Positions 25,827 to 35,872 are shown, counted from the stretch's first letter. The stretch: 64,000 nucleotides of DNA from Bacillus solitudinis (GCF_002797395.1 NZ_KZ454943.1:1-64000), one strand, 5' to 3'. Notes: generated by a model not told the origin, from the sequence alone. Numbers and translations are program-made.

Positions 25827-27005
25827 TTAAGCTTCTACCGAATTCGAAGCTGAATCTATTTGCTTCGATTCATTAAAATGTTTAAATATCGTTAAACTTA
25901 TTGCCCCTAAAAAGGCCGAAATTCCGATAATAATATAAAGTGCTTGTAAACTAAAAGCTTCTATCATCCAACCTCCAAATAAGGAACCAATGATTCCACA
26001 TACACCTAATGTCATCGTCAAGAAGAGAAGATGTCCTGTTGCTTGGAATTGTTCGGGAACGAGTCTATTAACAAAATGAAGACCTCCAATATAAAACAGA
26101 CCAAAGGTGACGCCGTGGATAAGCTGTAGAGGTAAGATCATCCAAGGTACCGTTATCAAGCTCATTAGCATCCAACGAATTCCGTAAAGAAGTCCAGATA
26201 GTATGATAAACGAGATTGGATGCCATCGTTTAAACCACCAGGCGCTCGTTGCAAACATAACTGCTTCCGTTGCAACGCCAATAAACCAACTCCAGCCAAT
26301 TAACGATTCAGGTCCTCCTAGTTCGACAATATAAATACCTAGAAAGCTGTCATTGGTTCGGTGCGTAATAGAGACTAACATTGCGCAAGGAAAAAAAATT
26401 AGTAAGGCAGGATTTAATCCCATTTTTAATGCACTTATAATTGTGACCGGCTTACTTGTGACTGGAATGTCCTTAAGGGTAAATGCAAGAATACACGCAA
26501 ATGTTGCTACACAAATCATTAACAGCATAGTATATTGAACACCTACCATCATTAAAATATAACCTGCAGTTAATGACGTAATAGCAAACCCAATAGAACC
26601 CCACATTCTAATTTTTCCGAAACTCATACGTCTGCTATTGGCAGTCCGTTGTGATAGACTATCCCCTAATGCCGTACTAGACGTGATAAATAGAAATAAA
26701 ACAAACATCATAATAAGATAACCTTTAAATGAATCCATAAAAGTAAAAATAAATCCTGAGACTAATACGCCGCATAATGTTATCACAATCATTCGTTTTA
26801 TTGTTTTATATTTATCACTTAAATAACCCCAAAGTGGTTGAGCGAGTATCGTTGCAAACGGACCAACAGCCATCAACATCCCAACTTGTGTTCCACTTAA
26901 GCCTTCAGCCCGAAATAAAACAGGCATATAGCTATTAACAATTGTCATCGCTGAATAAACAAAAAACAAATAAGCCATTAATCGGTAAAGTGACCGAGTT
27001 TCCAT
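25827..27005 (-). CDS. MFS transporter (phenylpropionate/nucleoside-permease-like group)
   Basis: 392-aa, about 12 transmembrane helices. Early segments (PVLFRAEGLSGTQVGMLMAVGPFATILAQPLWGYLSDKY) match the MFS_1-like/LacY-like group of 3-phenylpropionate and nucleoside permeases. Substrate is not inferable. Start chosen at ATG 27005 after GGGAG; the frame extends to 27032 without a better site. No operon partners. Confidence 0.83.
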   Translation of the reverse strand: METRSLYRLMAYLFFVYSAMTIVNSYMPVLFRAEGLSGTQVGMLMAVGPFATILAQPLWGYLSDKYKTIKRMIVITLCGVLVSGFIFTFMDSFKGYLIMMFVLFLFITSSTALGDSLSQRTANSRRMSFGKIRMWGSIGFAITSLTAGYILMMVGVQYTMLLMICVATFACILAFTLKDIPVTSKPVTIISALKMGLNPALLIFFPCAMLVSITHRTNDSFLGIYIVELGGPESLIGWSWFIGVATEAVMFATSAWWFKRWHPISFIILSGLLYGIRWMLMSLITVPWMILPLQLIHGVTFGLFYIGGLHFVNRLVPEQFQATGHLLFLTMTLGVCGIIGSLFGGWMIEAFSLQALYIIIGISAFLGAISLTIFKHFNESKQIDSASNSVEA

Positions 27006-27080
27006 TGAAGCACTCCCTTTAAAATTGTCCATTCATTTTCATAAAAATACCTCAATCATAAATATGACTGAGGTTCATTT

Positions 27081-28298
27081 TTACAATAATCCTTCTTGCT
27101 CAAATAAAAATTCGTAAGGAATATCTAGAAATAAAAATAACGAATCTGAGATTGGATAGGAGTAAGTTCGAATTCGTTCATCCTGGTCAATATCTGTATA
27201 TAAATCTGACAATATCCCTTTCTTTTCTACATTCATTCTAACAATATTCTCAAGGAAGTATGGACGCCAACTCCAATTTTTATAACGACCTTCCTCAATT
27301 AAAATCCACTCATTCGTTGAAATCTTTTCCGCATTAGAGGATTGCTGAAACCCTTCCTCATTACATATATAAACACGAAACGCAAATGGATTACAATCCT
27401 TTGCAACCAACATAATCATCTCATCATATGTATCGGTTTCACTTATCTTTTTCATAGAAGCTTTGAGTTGCTGATTCATTTTATTTGTCAGGGCAATTTG
27501 AGCTTCCATTTTCCTTCGTTCAAACACAATAAAATGATGAAATTCCTTCTGCATTTTATCTCTACAAATCATCGGGTCTACAAATTTAGGAACGGGACTT
27601 AAAAGATACGTACCTTGATAATAGCGACCACCATTACGCCATGAATAGTTTAATTGATTAAAATTAGAAATTCCTTCAAAAAGTAAGGTAGCACCTATTT
27701 TTCTAGAAAGCATCGCTAAAGATTGATGGACATCCCTATAAAGATGTGGAAGTTCCTCTTCTTCCATAAAAGCAACATTTACTTTAACAATATTTGGCTT
27801 TAACATTGCAATTTGGTCTAAATTTGTTTTTGATTGACCTAAGTCATCAATGGCAATTCTAAGTCCTATGCTTTGCAAATAAACGAATAAATGCTTGATA
27901 TCATTAAGATGCTCTGATATTTCTTCTTCCTTTAGTTCAAGGACTATATGGTTTAAATTTAAACCCTTGTTACGATATGGCTCCACCCTTTTTAAGAACG
28001 TCTCTCCATTGTCCTTTAAAAGCAAATCAGCGTCATAATTAAAGAACATCACTGCTGATTGGTCAGTCTCCATATAAGCATCTAGCGCGATACTCTGTAA
28101 GTAATCATCGAGTTCGAGGCGATATTCGTCTGGAATCGATTTATCCTGAAAAAACCAACCTAAGTTTACGATACCCTCCTCTGTTTGCATACGAGCGAGG
28201 ACTTCATAACCAACTATAAGTTGTTTGTCTGCACTTATAATCGGTTGGTAGTAAGGAAAAACTTTATCTTTATTCATCAAGACATCCAATGGGTCCAC
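27081..28298 (-). CDS. ykuI: EAL-domain protein with YkuI C-terminal domain
   Basis: 405-aa homologue of B. subtilis YkuI. The N-terminal EAL domain (about 1-245) keeps GYEVLAR in place of EAL, ELKEEE and AIDDLGQSKTNLDQI. The C-terminal PAS-like YkuI_C domain follows. YkuI binds c-di-GMP and is regarded as weakly active or a receptor; that probably holds here. Length and ends match the B. subtilis protein. Confidence 0.9.
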   Translation of the reverse strand: MDPLDVLMNKDKVFPYYQPIISADKQLIVGYEVLARMQTEEGIVNLGWFFQDKSIPDEYRLELDDYLQSIALDAYMETDQSAVMFFNYDADLLLKDNGETFLKRVEPYRNKGLNLNHIVLELKEEEISEHLNDIKHLFVYLQSIGLRIAIDDLGQSKTNLDQIAMLKPNIVKVNVAFMEEEELPHLYRDVHQSLAMLSRKIGATLLFEGISNFNQLNYSWRNGGRYYQGTYLLSPVPKFVDPMICRDKMQKEFHHFIVFERRKMEAQIALTNKMNQQLKASMKKISETDTYDEMIMLVAKDCNPFAFRVYICNEEGFQQSSNAEKISTNEWILIEEGRYKNWSWRPYFLENIVRMNVEKKGILSDLYTDIDQDERIRTYSYPISDSLFLFLDIPYEFLFEQEGLL

Positions 28299-28378
28299 TC
28301 ATTCCACCTCCACAAACAAAACATCACACTATTAATTATAGCACATTTCATGTGACAAACGAGTGTAATGCTTCGCCT

Positions 28379-29218
28379 TCAAAACGTTTCTCCCAAAAAA
28401 TGTTTTATTTTTTCCGCTACCTCTTTTGGACGCTCTTCCGGCAAAAGATGACCGGTCTTTTTGTAGGAATAAAAGGTTGCGTTTGGTAAATCACGGGCTA
28501 GACGTTTGCCTATTCGAACAGGAATGATTTGATCTTCCTCTCCCCATAAAATTAAACATGGCTGTGAAATTTTTTTTAGTTCTTCTCCCTTTAAATCTCC
28601 TTCTCGCTGGCGAATTAAACATATTAACGCATCATAAAAAGCTTTTTCTTGTAAGGGGCGACTATATTCCTCCACTGCTACAGGTTTAATCAATTTCTTA
28701 TTGTACACAGCTTGAAGAATGGCCTTACGGTAGTCTTTCTTTTGAATCCACCAACGTATCGCTTGTCTTGCAAAAGGGATGTATGTTGCATACATAAATG
28801 AGCGTTTTACGCGCTGCATATACCCTGAACTAGAGAGCAATATAATTCGGTCTACAAGATCAGGTTTCTTTTTAGCGGTGTATAACGCAACTTGACCACC
28901 CATTGAGTGTCCAACAAGTGAGACACTATTTAACTCATGTAAATGAATAAACTCAGTAATTAAATCAGCATAGTTGTCAAATGAATAACAAAATGATTTT
29001 GTTTTACCACTTTGGCCGAATCCAGGTAAATCAAGCGAAATCACATCATATCTTGTTATTAAAAAGGGAATAATCGAACGAAAACTAAAGCTAGATGAAA
29101 CAAAACCGTGAATCATTACCAATGTCCCTTCACTTCTTCTTGTACACGTATAGGATTCGTAATATACATGAGTTCCCATTAATGATACAATTGATTTCCT
29201 CATTTTTCCTTCCGTCAT
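28379..29218 (-). CDS. Alpha/beta hydrolase
   Basis: 279-aa alpha/beta-fold hydrolase. MIHGFVSSSFSFR supplies the oxyanion hole, SLVGHSMGGQ the nucleophile Ser in GxSxG, LWGEEDQIIP the Asp region, and KKTGHLLPEE the catalytic His. No signal peptide is evident. It is of the broad MhpC/YugF-like class; the substrate cannot be told. ATG 29218 is used; the region upstream is short and promoter-like. Confidence 0.85.
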   Translation of the reverse strand: MTEGKMRKSIVSLMGTHVYYESYTCTRRSEGTLVMIHGFVSSSFSFRSIIPFLITRYDVISLDLPGFGQSGKTKSFCYSFDNYADLITEFIHLHELNSVSLVGHSMGGQVALYTAKKKPDLVDRIILLSSSGYMQRVKRSFMYATYIPFARQAIRWWIQKKDYRKAILQAVYNKKLIKPVAVEEYSRPLQEKAFYDALICLIRQREGDLKGEELKKISQPCLILWGEEDQIIPVRIGKRLARDLPNATFYSYKKTGHLLPEERPKEVAEKIKHFLGETF

Positions 29219-29343
29219 TATTCACCTCTATAATTCCATTTTCAAAGTTCCAATTTCTGTACTAGAGTCACATTTGAATTTGGTTGATATGGATAATTTG
29301 TACTGTTTCGTTGTCAAGCATGCATGATAAGAATATTAAAAAC

Positions 29344-29379
29344 GCCAAAAAAGCTAGGACATTGAGATACGTCCTAGCT
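29344..29379 (-). terminator. Terminator of metA
   Basis: AGCTAGGAC and GTCCTAGCT arms around a 10-nt loop, followed on the minus strand by TTTTTTGG and more T. Confidence 0.85.
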
Positions 29380-29390
29380 TCTCATTCAAA

Positions 29391-30302
29391 TTATTTAGAT
29401 AAGTCATACGGTGTTTCTTGGTAGACATAATAGTTAAGCCAATTTGAGAACAATAAATTAGAATGAGCACGCCAGCGAAGACGCGGTTCTTCCTGAGGGT
29501 TATCCTTGGGGAAATAATTACAAGGCATATTTATTTTCATCCCTTTGTTAATATCACGTTCATATTCATCCTTTAACGTGCTAGAGTCATATTCGGAATG
29601 ACCTGTAACAAATATTTGTTTACCATTTTTTGAACCTACGATATAAACGCCGGCTTGCTCAGACATGCTTAAAATTTCTAAATCAGGGATTGCTTCAATG
29701 TCCTTCTTCCGCACCTCCGTGTGTCTTGAGTGCGGGGCTAAAAATTCATCATCGAATCCACGAAGTAGTTTGCGATTTTGTACTTCCGTGGAATGAGGAA
29801 AGATACCAAATAACTTCTCCTCCAATTTGTATTTCTTAACACCGTAATGATGATAAAGACCGGCTTGAGCGCCCCAGCATATATGAAGAGTAGAAGTGAC
29901 ATTTTGCACACTCCAGTTCATAATTTGCTGTAATTCTTCCCAATAATCAACTGCTTCAAATTCAAATCTTTCAACAGGTGCACCTGTGATAATCATGCCA
30001 TCAAATTTTCTGGATTTCACCTCATCAATCGTTTTATAGAACGATTGAAGATGCTCATGCGATGTATTTTTAGATACATGCGTGTCCGGGTATAAGAATG
30101 AAACGTCAATTTGAAGCGGTGAATTGCCGAGCAAACGAAGAAGTTGAGATTCCGTTGTCTCTTTAATCGGCATTAGGTTTAGAATCAATATCTTTAAGGG
30201 CCGAATGTCCTGTGAATAGGCTCGACTTTCATCCATAACAAATATATTTTCAGCCTTTAGTATCTCTTTTGCTGGTAAATGGTCTGGAATTCGGATAGGC
30301 AT
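29391..30302 (-). CDS. metA: Homoserine O-acetyltransferase of the MetA family (HTAT type)
   Basis: 303-aa MetA-fold enzyme activating homoserine for methionine synthesis. [15 protein letters not shown] begins the normal product, so I start at 30302 and not at the upstream ATG 30329. [15 protein letters not shown] carries the catalytic Cys, and FVTGHSEYD the His-Glu pair. Residue 111 is Glu (ITGAPVE); in this family Glu111 marks acetyl-CoA users and Gly111 succinyl-CoA users, so the product is probably O-acetylhomoserine. I saw no S-box riboswitch upstream. Confidence 0.93.
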   Translation of the reverse strand: MPIRIPDHLPAKEILKAENIFVMDESRAYSQDIRPLKILILNLMPIKETTESQLLRLLGNSPLQIDVSFLYPDTHVSKNTSHEHLQSFYKTIDEVKSRKFDGMIITGAPVERFEFEAVDYWEELQQIMNWSVQNVTSTLHICWGAQAGLYHHYGVKKYKLEEKLFGIFPHSTEVQNRKLLRGFDDEFLAPHSRHTEVRKKDIEAIPDLEILSMSEQAGVYIVGSKNGKQIFVTGHSEYDSSTLKDEYERDINKGMKINMPCNYFPKDNPQEEPRLRWRAHSNLLFSNWLNYYVYQETPYDLSK

Positions 30303-30642
30303 ATGTTTCTCTACTCCTTTATCGTTCATCGTACGCTTGAATGGTACAAGTCAATTTTTCAAATACTATTCTTACTTAACAATCTTGTCTCTTATGCTAC
30401 GTACAAGAATACACGATGTAGCCAAAAACTTAAAGAAGAAAAGTTAAAAAAGTTAAAATAAGAGAATACTCATTACATTTCCCCTACAAGGTGATTGTTA
30501 TCTACTACTTGGTGCCACTAGGACATAGAAGTTTTGAACTTGTTCTTGGGATTATCTTTCTCAAGGTTAGCTTTTTATGTAATAATTTAAATATCAAACA
30601 TTTTAGAACTTCGAAAATCATTAGTTGAAAAGAGTTGATGAC

Positions 30643-31311
30643 ATGAATGTACGATTAGAATGGACTTACCGTGAATCAAAAAGAAAGCACGAATATTTTA
30701 TGAAAAGTGAATTTATACCATTTACTGAGGCACTTCAATTAGCAGACGACTTAGAAAAGACTGGGCGTTTAAAAGAAATCACTTTCATTGATGAACATGA
30801 TTCAAGTTGGTCCAAAAAAGATTTGCACCGTTTCTTAAAATCAATGGAAACGGAACCACACCAAGTCCATGCCTTTTGTGATGGTGGCTTTGATGTAAGT
30901 ACTAAACAAGCTGGACTTGGAATCGTTATTTATTACACTCAGCACCATAAAACCTGGAGAATTCGACACAACGAGAAAATTGATTATCTAGTGGACAATA
31001 ATGAAGCCGAATATGCAGCACTATTATTACTACTACAAAAACTTGAAGATATTGGTGTTCATCATCAAGCACTCGTAATCCATGCTGATTCGATGGTTGT
31101 GATTAATCAAGCTTCTGGAGAATGGCCCTGCTATGAGGAACATTATATCCCTTGGTTAGAACGTATTGAAAAGAAACTAAGCAACCTTGGTCTGAAGCCA
31201 TCTTATCAGTTAGTAGACCGGCAAGAAAATAAGGAAGCTGATCAATTAGCTTCACAAGCACTACGAGATATTGAGATATCAAGTGTTCTTGAACAAGTAA
31301 AATTAAAATAA
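30643..31311 (+). CDS. RNase H-fold protein, YpeP/reverse-transcriptase-like type
   Basis: 222-aa protein whose C-terminal RNase HI domain (about residues 75-210) keeps the acidic residues: CDGGFD, NNEAEYAAL, HADSMVV and ENKEADQLASQA. The N-terminal 70 residues are a family-specific extension. It likely cleaves RNA in RNA-DNA hybrids; activity of this short type is not certain. I use ATG 30643 (MNVRLEW); an in-frame TTG lies at 30625. A bidirectional terminator follows. Confidence 0.85.
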   Translation: MNVRLEWTYRESKRKHEYFMKSEFIPFTEALQLADDLEKTGRLKEITFIDEHDSSWSKKDLHRFLKSMETEPHQVHAFCDGGFDVSTKQAGLGIVIYYTQHHKTWRIRHNEKIDYLVDNNEAEYAALLLLLQKLEDIGVHHQALVIHADSMVVINQASGEWPCYEEHYIPWLERIEKKLSNLGLKPSYQLVDRQENKEADQLASQALRDIEISSVLEQVKLK

Positions 31312-31315
31312 TCCC

Positions 31316-31354
31316 AAAAAAAACTGAACCGAATTCATATCGGATCAGTTTTTC
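31316..31354. terminator. Bidirectional terminator, RNase H-like gene / PHP gene
   Basis: AAACTGAACCGA and TCGGATCAGTTT arms (one mismatch) with A runs on the left and T runs on the right, between convergent genes; it overlaps the last codons of the PHP gene. Confidence 0.75.
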
Positions 31355-32205
31355 TCTAAACGCTCTATTACTTGGTGGGCATATGTATCAGCAAGTCTTG
31401 TTTCACCTAAACGACCAGGGACTCTTCCATAGTCCTCATGATGAAAATCAGACCCACCAGTCCGCAATAGAGATGAGCCAGTTTGAATTTCAATCTCCGT
31501 ACAAAGCTTCTCGTATCTTCTAATATCCTCCTCTGAATGATCGCGATGGTACACTTCTATGCCATCAAGGCTCCATTTACTTACCCAATCCCCAATAGCT
31601 TCATCTAAACCATAGTAGCTTGGATGAGCAACCACAGCTATACCATTGGTTTTATGAATCCACTCAATCGCTTCTTTCACCGACATTTCATTTTCTTTAT
31701 CAACATAACAAGGTTGACCTTCCGCTAAATAACGGTCAAAAGCCTCAGCAACATCCTTAACATAGCCATATTCAATTAGCGCTTTAGCTACATGCGGACG
31801 TCCAATGCTCCCTCCATCAACATGCTTTAATACGTCTTCTGCATTTACCACTAACCCAACGTTTACAAGCTTCTCAAGAATTGTATCAAGCCTTCTACGA
31901 CGCATATCACGTTGTTTTGTTAGCATTGTATTCAATTCTTCATTTGTCCAATCTATACCAAACCCAAGTATATGGACACTTTTACCTTTAAATTTTGTGG
32001 AAAACTCAATGCCTGGAATAACCGTTATATTTAGAGGTTTAGCCGTTTCAATGGCTGGGCGAATTCCCTGAACTGTATCATGATCGGTTAATGAGATGAT
32101 ACGCAATCCAACACCAGCACATTTTTCTACTAACTCCTTGGGTGAATAGCCTCCATCAGATGCAGTTGAATGCATGTGCAGGTCACTGTTTCTTATTTTA
32201 GTCAT
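31345..32205 (-). CDS. PHP-domain phosphoesterase (YciV/RNase AM-like)
   Basis: 286-aa metal-dependent phosphoesterase. SDLHMHSTASDG, ISLTDHDTVQG, PGIEFS, VVAHPSYYG and TGGSDFHHE are the ordered PHP metal motifs. Relatives hydrolyse 3',5'-nucleoside bisphosphates or trim RNA 5' ends; either may apply. Start chosen at ATG 32205 after AAAGGA; a longer frame reaches 32241, overlapping the upstream gene. It probably forms a pair with the DUF4352-like gene upstream. Confidence 0.88.
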   Translation of the reverse strand: MTKIRNSDLHMHSTASDGGYSPKELVEKCAGVGLRIISLTDHDTVQGIRPAIETAKPLNITVIPGIEFSTKFKGKSVHILGFGIDWTNEELNTMLTKQRDMRRRRLDTILEKLVNVGLVVNAEDVLKHVDGGSIGRPHVAKALIEYGYVKDVAEAFDRYLAEGQPCYVDKENEMSVKEAIEWIHKTNGIAVVAHPSYYGLDEAIGDWVSKWSLDGIEVYHRDHSEEDIRRYEKLCTEIEIQTGSSLLRTGGSDFHHEDYGRVPGRLGETRLADTYAHQVIERLEKN

Positions 32206-32216
32206 TTGTCTTCCTT

Positions 32217-32711
32217 TCAATTGCTGACATGAATATCCCATATAACTTGTCCGGTTCGTAAATGATCTGTATAGACCAACTCGTAATTTGAAGCTATGGG
32301 TACTTCAAACGCGACCTCCCCCCGATTGGATCGTCCCGGGTGAAGTTGACCACCTAAAATTCCTTTTGTTTCAATATCAGAAGAAGAAGTATACGCATAA
32401 TTATCTTCATCGACTAAGGTCAATTTAAAAAGCGAGAACTCGTATACTGTCTCTCTATTATTTTCTAAGGAAAAATCAATAATCACAAATTGAGTAGCTT
32501 CCGTTTCTCCAGGTTCTGTACGGATGTGATTCACTGTCAAATATACCTGATTAATCTCTTTAGTCATGCCATTTAGTTGTTCTTGCTGCTGGTGTGTAGT
32601 AACTTCTTGACCAGCTTCTGTTCTGAAAATCTCTTTACCCATTACCAAATAAATAACGATAGAAAATAAGCATACACTTAACACCGCTAATAAAAAGAAC
32701 TTTCTCTTCAT
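32217..32711 (-). CDS. DUF4352-like membrane-anchored Ig-fold protein
   Basis: 164-aa protein with one N-terminal transmembrane or signal-anchor helix (about 5-24) and an extracytoplasmic beta domain. YLTVNHIRTEP, FVIIDFSLENNRETVYEF and HPGRSNRGEVAFEVP match the DUF4352/telokin-like pattern seen in many Bacillus surface proteins. The molecular role is unknown. It ends 12 bp before the PHP gene start. Confidence 0.78.
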   Translation of the reverse strand: MKRKFFLLAVLSVCLFSIVIYLVMGKEIFRTEAGQEVTTHQQQEQLNGMTKEINQVYLTVNHIRTEPGETEATQFVIIDFSLENNRETVYEFSLFKLTLVDEDNYAYTSSSDIETKGILGGQLHPGRSNRGEVAFEVPIASNYELVYTDHLRTGQVIWDIHVSN

Positions 32712-32800
32712 GACAATTTCCTCTCTCCAATCAATTCTCTCTTTTTAAACCATTCACATTATTAGATTATGATGATTGGAAAAGGTTCATGCCACGAATA

Positions 32801-33625
32801 TTATTTCCACCAAGTATCGTAAATAGTAACAGGTAATTGTCGTTTATGTTCTGTCATTTCATAGCGTTTTTCAATTTTGTCGACAATTTGCGAATCGACT
32901 TTTCTTCCTTCTAGATAATCATCTAATTGTTCGTATGTCATACCTAGGGCTATCTCATCCGGTAATCCAGGTTTATCGTCTTCTAAGTCTGCCGTTGGTA
33001 CTTTTAAATATAGATGTTCCGGTGCACCTAATTCCATTAATAACGATTTACCTTGTCTTTTATTTAGCCCAAATAATGGTGCAATGTCACAAGCACCATC
33101 CCCGTGTTTCGTGTAAAAACCAGTTATTGCTTCTGCTGCATGATCTGTACCAATCACTAAACAACCGAAATGAGCAGCAATGTCATATTGGACCTTCATC
33201 CGTTCGCGCGCTTTTGTATTTCCTTTATTAAATAAGGATAACTCCTCACCTGTAGCTTCCTCAAAAGAGGCGACAGACGCATCGACGGACGGTTTAATAT
33301 TGACGGTTATCACACGGCTTGGTTCAATAAATCTAATGGCATCTTGTGCATCTTCCTCATCTTGCTGCTCTCCATACGGAAGCCTGACTCCGATAAATTG
33401 GTAATTAATTGAGTCTTGTTCTCCGTTTAATTCATCCACTGCCCGTTGAGCTAGTTTTCCAGCTAATGTAGAATCTTGACCACCTGAGAGACCCAAGACA
33501 TATCCATTTGTTTTGCTATGGAGCAAATAATCCTTTAGGAAATTAACCCTCGTTTCAATTTGCTTTTCTACACTTATTTCTGCTTTAGTATGAAGTTCTT
33601 CTTTTACTTGCTGTTGTATAGACAT
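32801..33625 (-). CDS. nadE: NH3-dependent NAD+ synthetase
   Basis: 274-aa enzyme that amidates nicotinic acid adenine dinucleotide with ammonia and [20 protein letters not shown] is the PP-loop. [25 protein letters not shown] and the [14 protein letters not shown] segment are family signatures. Length equals the B. subtilis enzyme, and no glutaminase domain is present. It is followed on the same strand by nothing closer than 90 bp. Confidence 0.95.
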   Translation of the reverse strand: MSIQQQVKEELHTKAEISVEKQIETRVNFLKDYLLHSKTNGYVLGLSGGQDSTLAGKLAQRAVDELNGEQDSINYQFIGVRLPYGEQQDEEDAQDAIRFIEPSRVITVNIKPSVDASVASFEEATGEELSLFNKGNTKARERMKVQYDIAAHFGCLVIGTDHAAEAITGFYTKHGDGACDIAPLFGLNKRQGKSLLMELGAPEHLYLKVPTADLEDDKPGLPDEIALGMTYEQLDDYLEGRKVDSQIVDKIEKRYEMTEHKRQLPVTIYDTWWK

Positions 33626-33640
33626 GTTGATTCCTCCGTT

Positions 33641-33943
33641 CTATGTTCTTTTAAAGCGTGTTAGTTGATTCCATTCCCCTTCATTTTTCAAAATAAACTC
33701 TTGCTTTTCACCTAAAAGGTCAAAATGTGGAAATGGATGACGATTGTGTAACCATTCACGTTTTAGGCCATAACGTCTACCCCAGATTAAAAGCTTATTA
33801 ATATCCGAACATGCAACCTTCGTAACAGTATTACATTGTGGAAATCGCTCATCCATCCAATAATGAGTGAGAAAAGCAATATCCCCTTTAGTTGCTTTCA
33901 TTTTCCAGTCTTGAAGCTCTTGCTTTTTAATACCAAACGCCAT
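33641..33943 (-). CDS. Conserved hypothetical protein, YneQ-like
   Basis: 100-aa basic protein rich in Trp and His (LTHYWMDERFPQCNTVTKVAC, GLKREWLHNRHPFPHFDL). Sequence and position with tlp and the thioesterase recall B. subtilis yneQ, but I rely on memory for that. No catalytic motif is evident. It lies 15 bp upstream of nadE and may be cotranscribed. Confidence 0.72.
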   Translation of the reverse strand: MAFGIKKQELQDWKMKATKGDIAFLTHYWMDERFPQCNTVTKVACSDINKLLIWGRRYGLKREWLHNRHPFPHFDLLGEKQEFILKNEGEWNQLTRFKRT

Positions 33944-33977
33944 GTTTCACAGCCCTCTTTCAACCTTTTCTCTCCTA

Positions 33978-34229
33978 TCATATCATGCTAAACCATTTTT
34001 TTCTTCTTTGACGCTGAAACTGTTTTTCGTGTTGTAAAACACGAATTCGCTGCATAACATCCCGTTTATTATCAAATTCTGACTCTTTATTTACTCCTAC
34101 TTCCGATTCGACCATTCGATTTAAAGATTCCAATGCCAGTGCTCGAACATGTGGATTATCAGAACTCATCTGCTTTACAACTAATGAAAACTTCGACCAT
34201 TCCATCTCAAGATTTCTCTTAAACGACAT
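33978..34229 (-). CDS. Hypothetical protein, 83 aa
   Basis: Hydrophilic, mostly helical 83-aa protein with a basic C-terminus (QRQRRKKWFSMI). AGGAGGACGATATAAC precedes the ATG, a strong ribosome site. No family recognised. It lies 34 bp before the YneQ-like gene on the same strand. Confidence 0.65.
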   Translation of the reverse strand: MSFKRNLEMEWSKFSLVVKQMSSDNPHVRALALESLNRMVESEVGVNKESEFDNKRDVMQRIRVLQHEKQFQRQRRKKWFSMI

Positions 34230-34343
34230 GTTATATCGTCCTCCTCCGTTATCGTGTTATGTATTATTTCCCTTCACTGTTTGCATTTCCCTTTAACAAA
34301 CTTTGTTTCATTACGTCTTAATTTAGCGAATTTAACCCACAAA

Positions 34344-34369
34344 AAAGAGTAGGCGCTAGGCCTACTCTT
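34344..34369 (-). terminator. Terminator of tlp
   Basis: AGAGTAGGC and GCCTACTCT arms around CTAG... loop, followed on the minus strand by TTTTTTG; it overlaps the last codons of tlp. Confidence 0.75.
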
Positions 34370-34589
34370 TAAAACCATTTGTTCTAGCATTCATTTCATC
34401 AGAGATTTCCTCATCAAAGCCATGAATACTATTTTCGCGACGTTCATTCTTTGCTTTGATCGCCTGTCTTTGGACATTAGAGTCTGTGTACTCTAATGCT
34501 TCTTCTGCCGCTTCAATATTGTGCTCGGTTTGTTTTTTCATTGTTTGCAACTTTTCAACATTGTCTTGACGGTTATCTGGTTTAGCCAT
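34362..34589 (-). CDS. tlp: Small acid-soluble spore protein Tlp
   Basis: 75-aa Tlp family protein. KPDNRQDNVEKLQTMKKQTEHNI and the NSIHGFDEEISDE end match the thioredoxin-like spore protein, made in the forespore under sigma-G in relatives. AAGGGGG precedes the ATG, and a hairpin of AGAGTAGGC/GCCTACTCT follows the stop. Its place next to a YneP-type thioesterase repeats the B. subtilis order. Confidence 0.9.
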   Translation of the reverse strand: MAKPDNRQDNVEKLQTMKKQTEHNIEAAEEALEYTDSNVQRQAIKAKNERRENSIHGFDEEISDEMNARTNGFKE

Positions 34590-34645
34590 ATGAAGGTCCC
34601 CCTTTTTGAATAGGTACCTCTCTAGTATTGGATAAGGCCAAAACT

Positions 34646-35071
34646 TTATTCTGGTTGAGCTTTAACTTTTTCGTAAATAGCATGCCACTCTGGCATATGT
34701 TTTTTCATTGAAATAGGGCGGAACGTATCTTTTCTAACACAAACATGGGTACTCGCTCCCGTCACACAAAGAATTCCTTCCTGATTTAACACTTCATATT
34801 GATATGTAACCCTCAGACCATTGTAAGATCCTACCCAAGTCTTAACCGTTACAATATCACCGTATTTAGTTGGGTGCTTATAGGAAACCTGAATGTCTGT
34901 TACTGGGGCAAGTATTCCTTCTCTTTCCATTTCAGCATAGCTGTATCCAATCGTTTTTATAAATTGTGTTCTTCCTACTTCAAACCAAACAACATAATTT
35001 GAATGATGGACAACTCCCATTTGATCCGTTTCTGCGTACCTTACTTCAATAGTCGTTTCTGCTACTTGCAT
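34646..35071 (-). CDS. Acyl-CoA thioesterase, YbgC/YneP (4HBT) family
   Basis: 141-aa hot-dog fold thioesterase. YAETDQMGVVHHSNYVVWFEVGR holds the family catalytic Asp and the HxxY region. It likely hydrolyses short or medium acyl-CoA esters in the cytosol. Position beside tlp corresponds to B. subtilis yneP. Diverges from the VTT membrane protein gene. Confidence 0.88.
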   Translation of the reverse strand: MQVAETTIEVRYAETDQMGVVHHSNYVVWFEVGRTQFIKTIGYSYAEMEREGILAPVTDIQVSYKHPTKYGDIVTVKTWVGSYNGLRVTYQYEVLNQEGILCVTGASTHVCVRKDTFRPISMKKHMPEWHAIYEKVKAQPE

Positions 35072-35227
35072 AATATTCCCTCATTTCTACTACTTCTTGC
35101 TAAATTACAATAAAAAGATGCTATATATTGTACCATGACCAGTTAATCACCGCTAGAATCAGGAAATTCTTTTTCTTTCCCCGAAAGATATGAGAAAATA
35201 GAAAAGCATTCTGAAGGAGGTTATACC

Positions 35228-35869
35228 TTGAAAAAAGTAACTGTTATACTTACATATAGTTTTATTGGTTTTTTGATTTATTTATATGGTGAGTCCTTAT
35301 TAAATTGGATAAGAAGTGGCGGAACGGATTATTTATTACTGACCACTTTTCTTGCTATCATATTTGCCCTTTTCCCAATTATCCCTTACCCAATTATTGG
35401 CGGAATTCTTGGAGCCGCTTATGGACCTATATTAGGCAGTAGCGTTACTTGGATTGGCTCTTCCCTTGCCTCTATCATTATGTTTGCTATTGTACGTTAT
35501 GGTTATCAAGACTTAGGACAAGCCATTCTACATCGTTACTCAGCCTTATCAAAAATCACCATTTTATTTGAAAAGAATGCGTTTATGACCATTTTCATTA
35601 CTAGGCTTATCCCTGTTATTCCTTCGGTTGTGGTCAACCTTTACTCTGCCTTAAGCAAAGTTGCATTTTCAAGTTATACAGTTGCATCTGCGCTTGGGAA
35701 AGTACCATCAATGGTGTTATTTGCCGTTGTCGGAAACAGCATCGTTTCTAATCCATCGGAATTATTGATGATTGCTTTATATTATAGCTGCTTTCTTATC
35801 ATTGTTTTTACTTGCTACAAAATGTGGATTCGCTATGGCAAACAACCTAAAAAGCTCCACGGTTCTTAA
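35228..35869 (+). CDS. TVP38/TMEM64 (VTT-domain) membrane protein
   Basis: 213-aa polytopic protein of the DedA/VTT superfamily. IPYPIIGGILGAAYGPILGS and the FITRLIPVIPSVVVNLYSAL re-entrant segments are the domain hallmarks. Related proteins move phospholipids across membranes or act in proton-linked transport; the exact cargo is unknown. GAAGGAGG precedes the start, which is TTG 35228. Only a short spacer separates it from the element at 35873. Confidence 0.85.
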   Translation: MKKVTVILTYSFIGFLIYLYGESLLNWIRSGGTDYLLLTTFLAIIFALFPIIPYPIIGGILGAAYGPILGSSVTWIGSSLASIIMFAIVRYGYQDLGQAILHRYSALSKITILFEKNAFMTIFITRLIPVIPSVVVNLYSALSKVAFSSYTVASALGKVPSMVLFAVVGNSIVSNPSELLMIALYYSCFLIIVFTCYKMWIRYGKQPKKLHGS

Positions 35870-35872
35870 TGA

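Noticed and set aside
30303..30642. S-box (SAM) riboswitch upstream of metA
   Set aside because: I looked for the conserved stems and found neither the motif nor a terminator in the leader.
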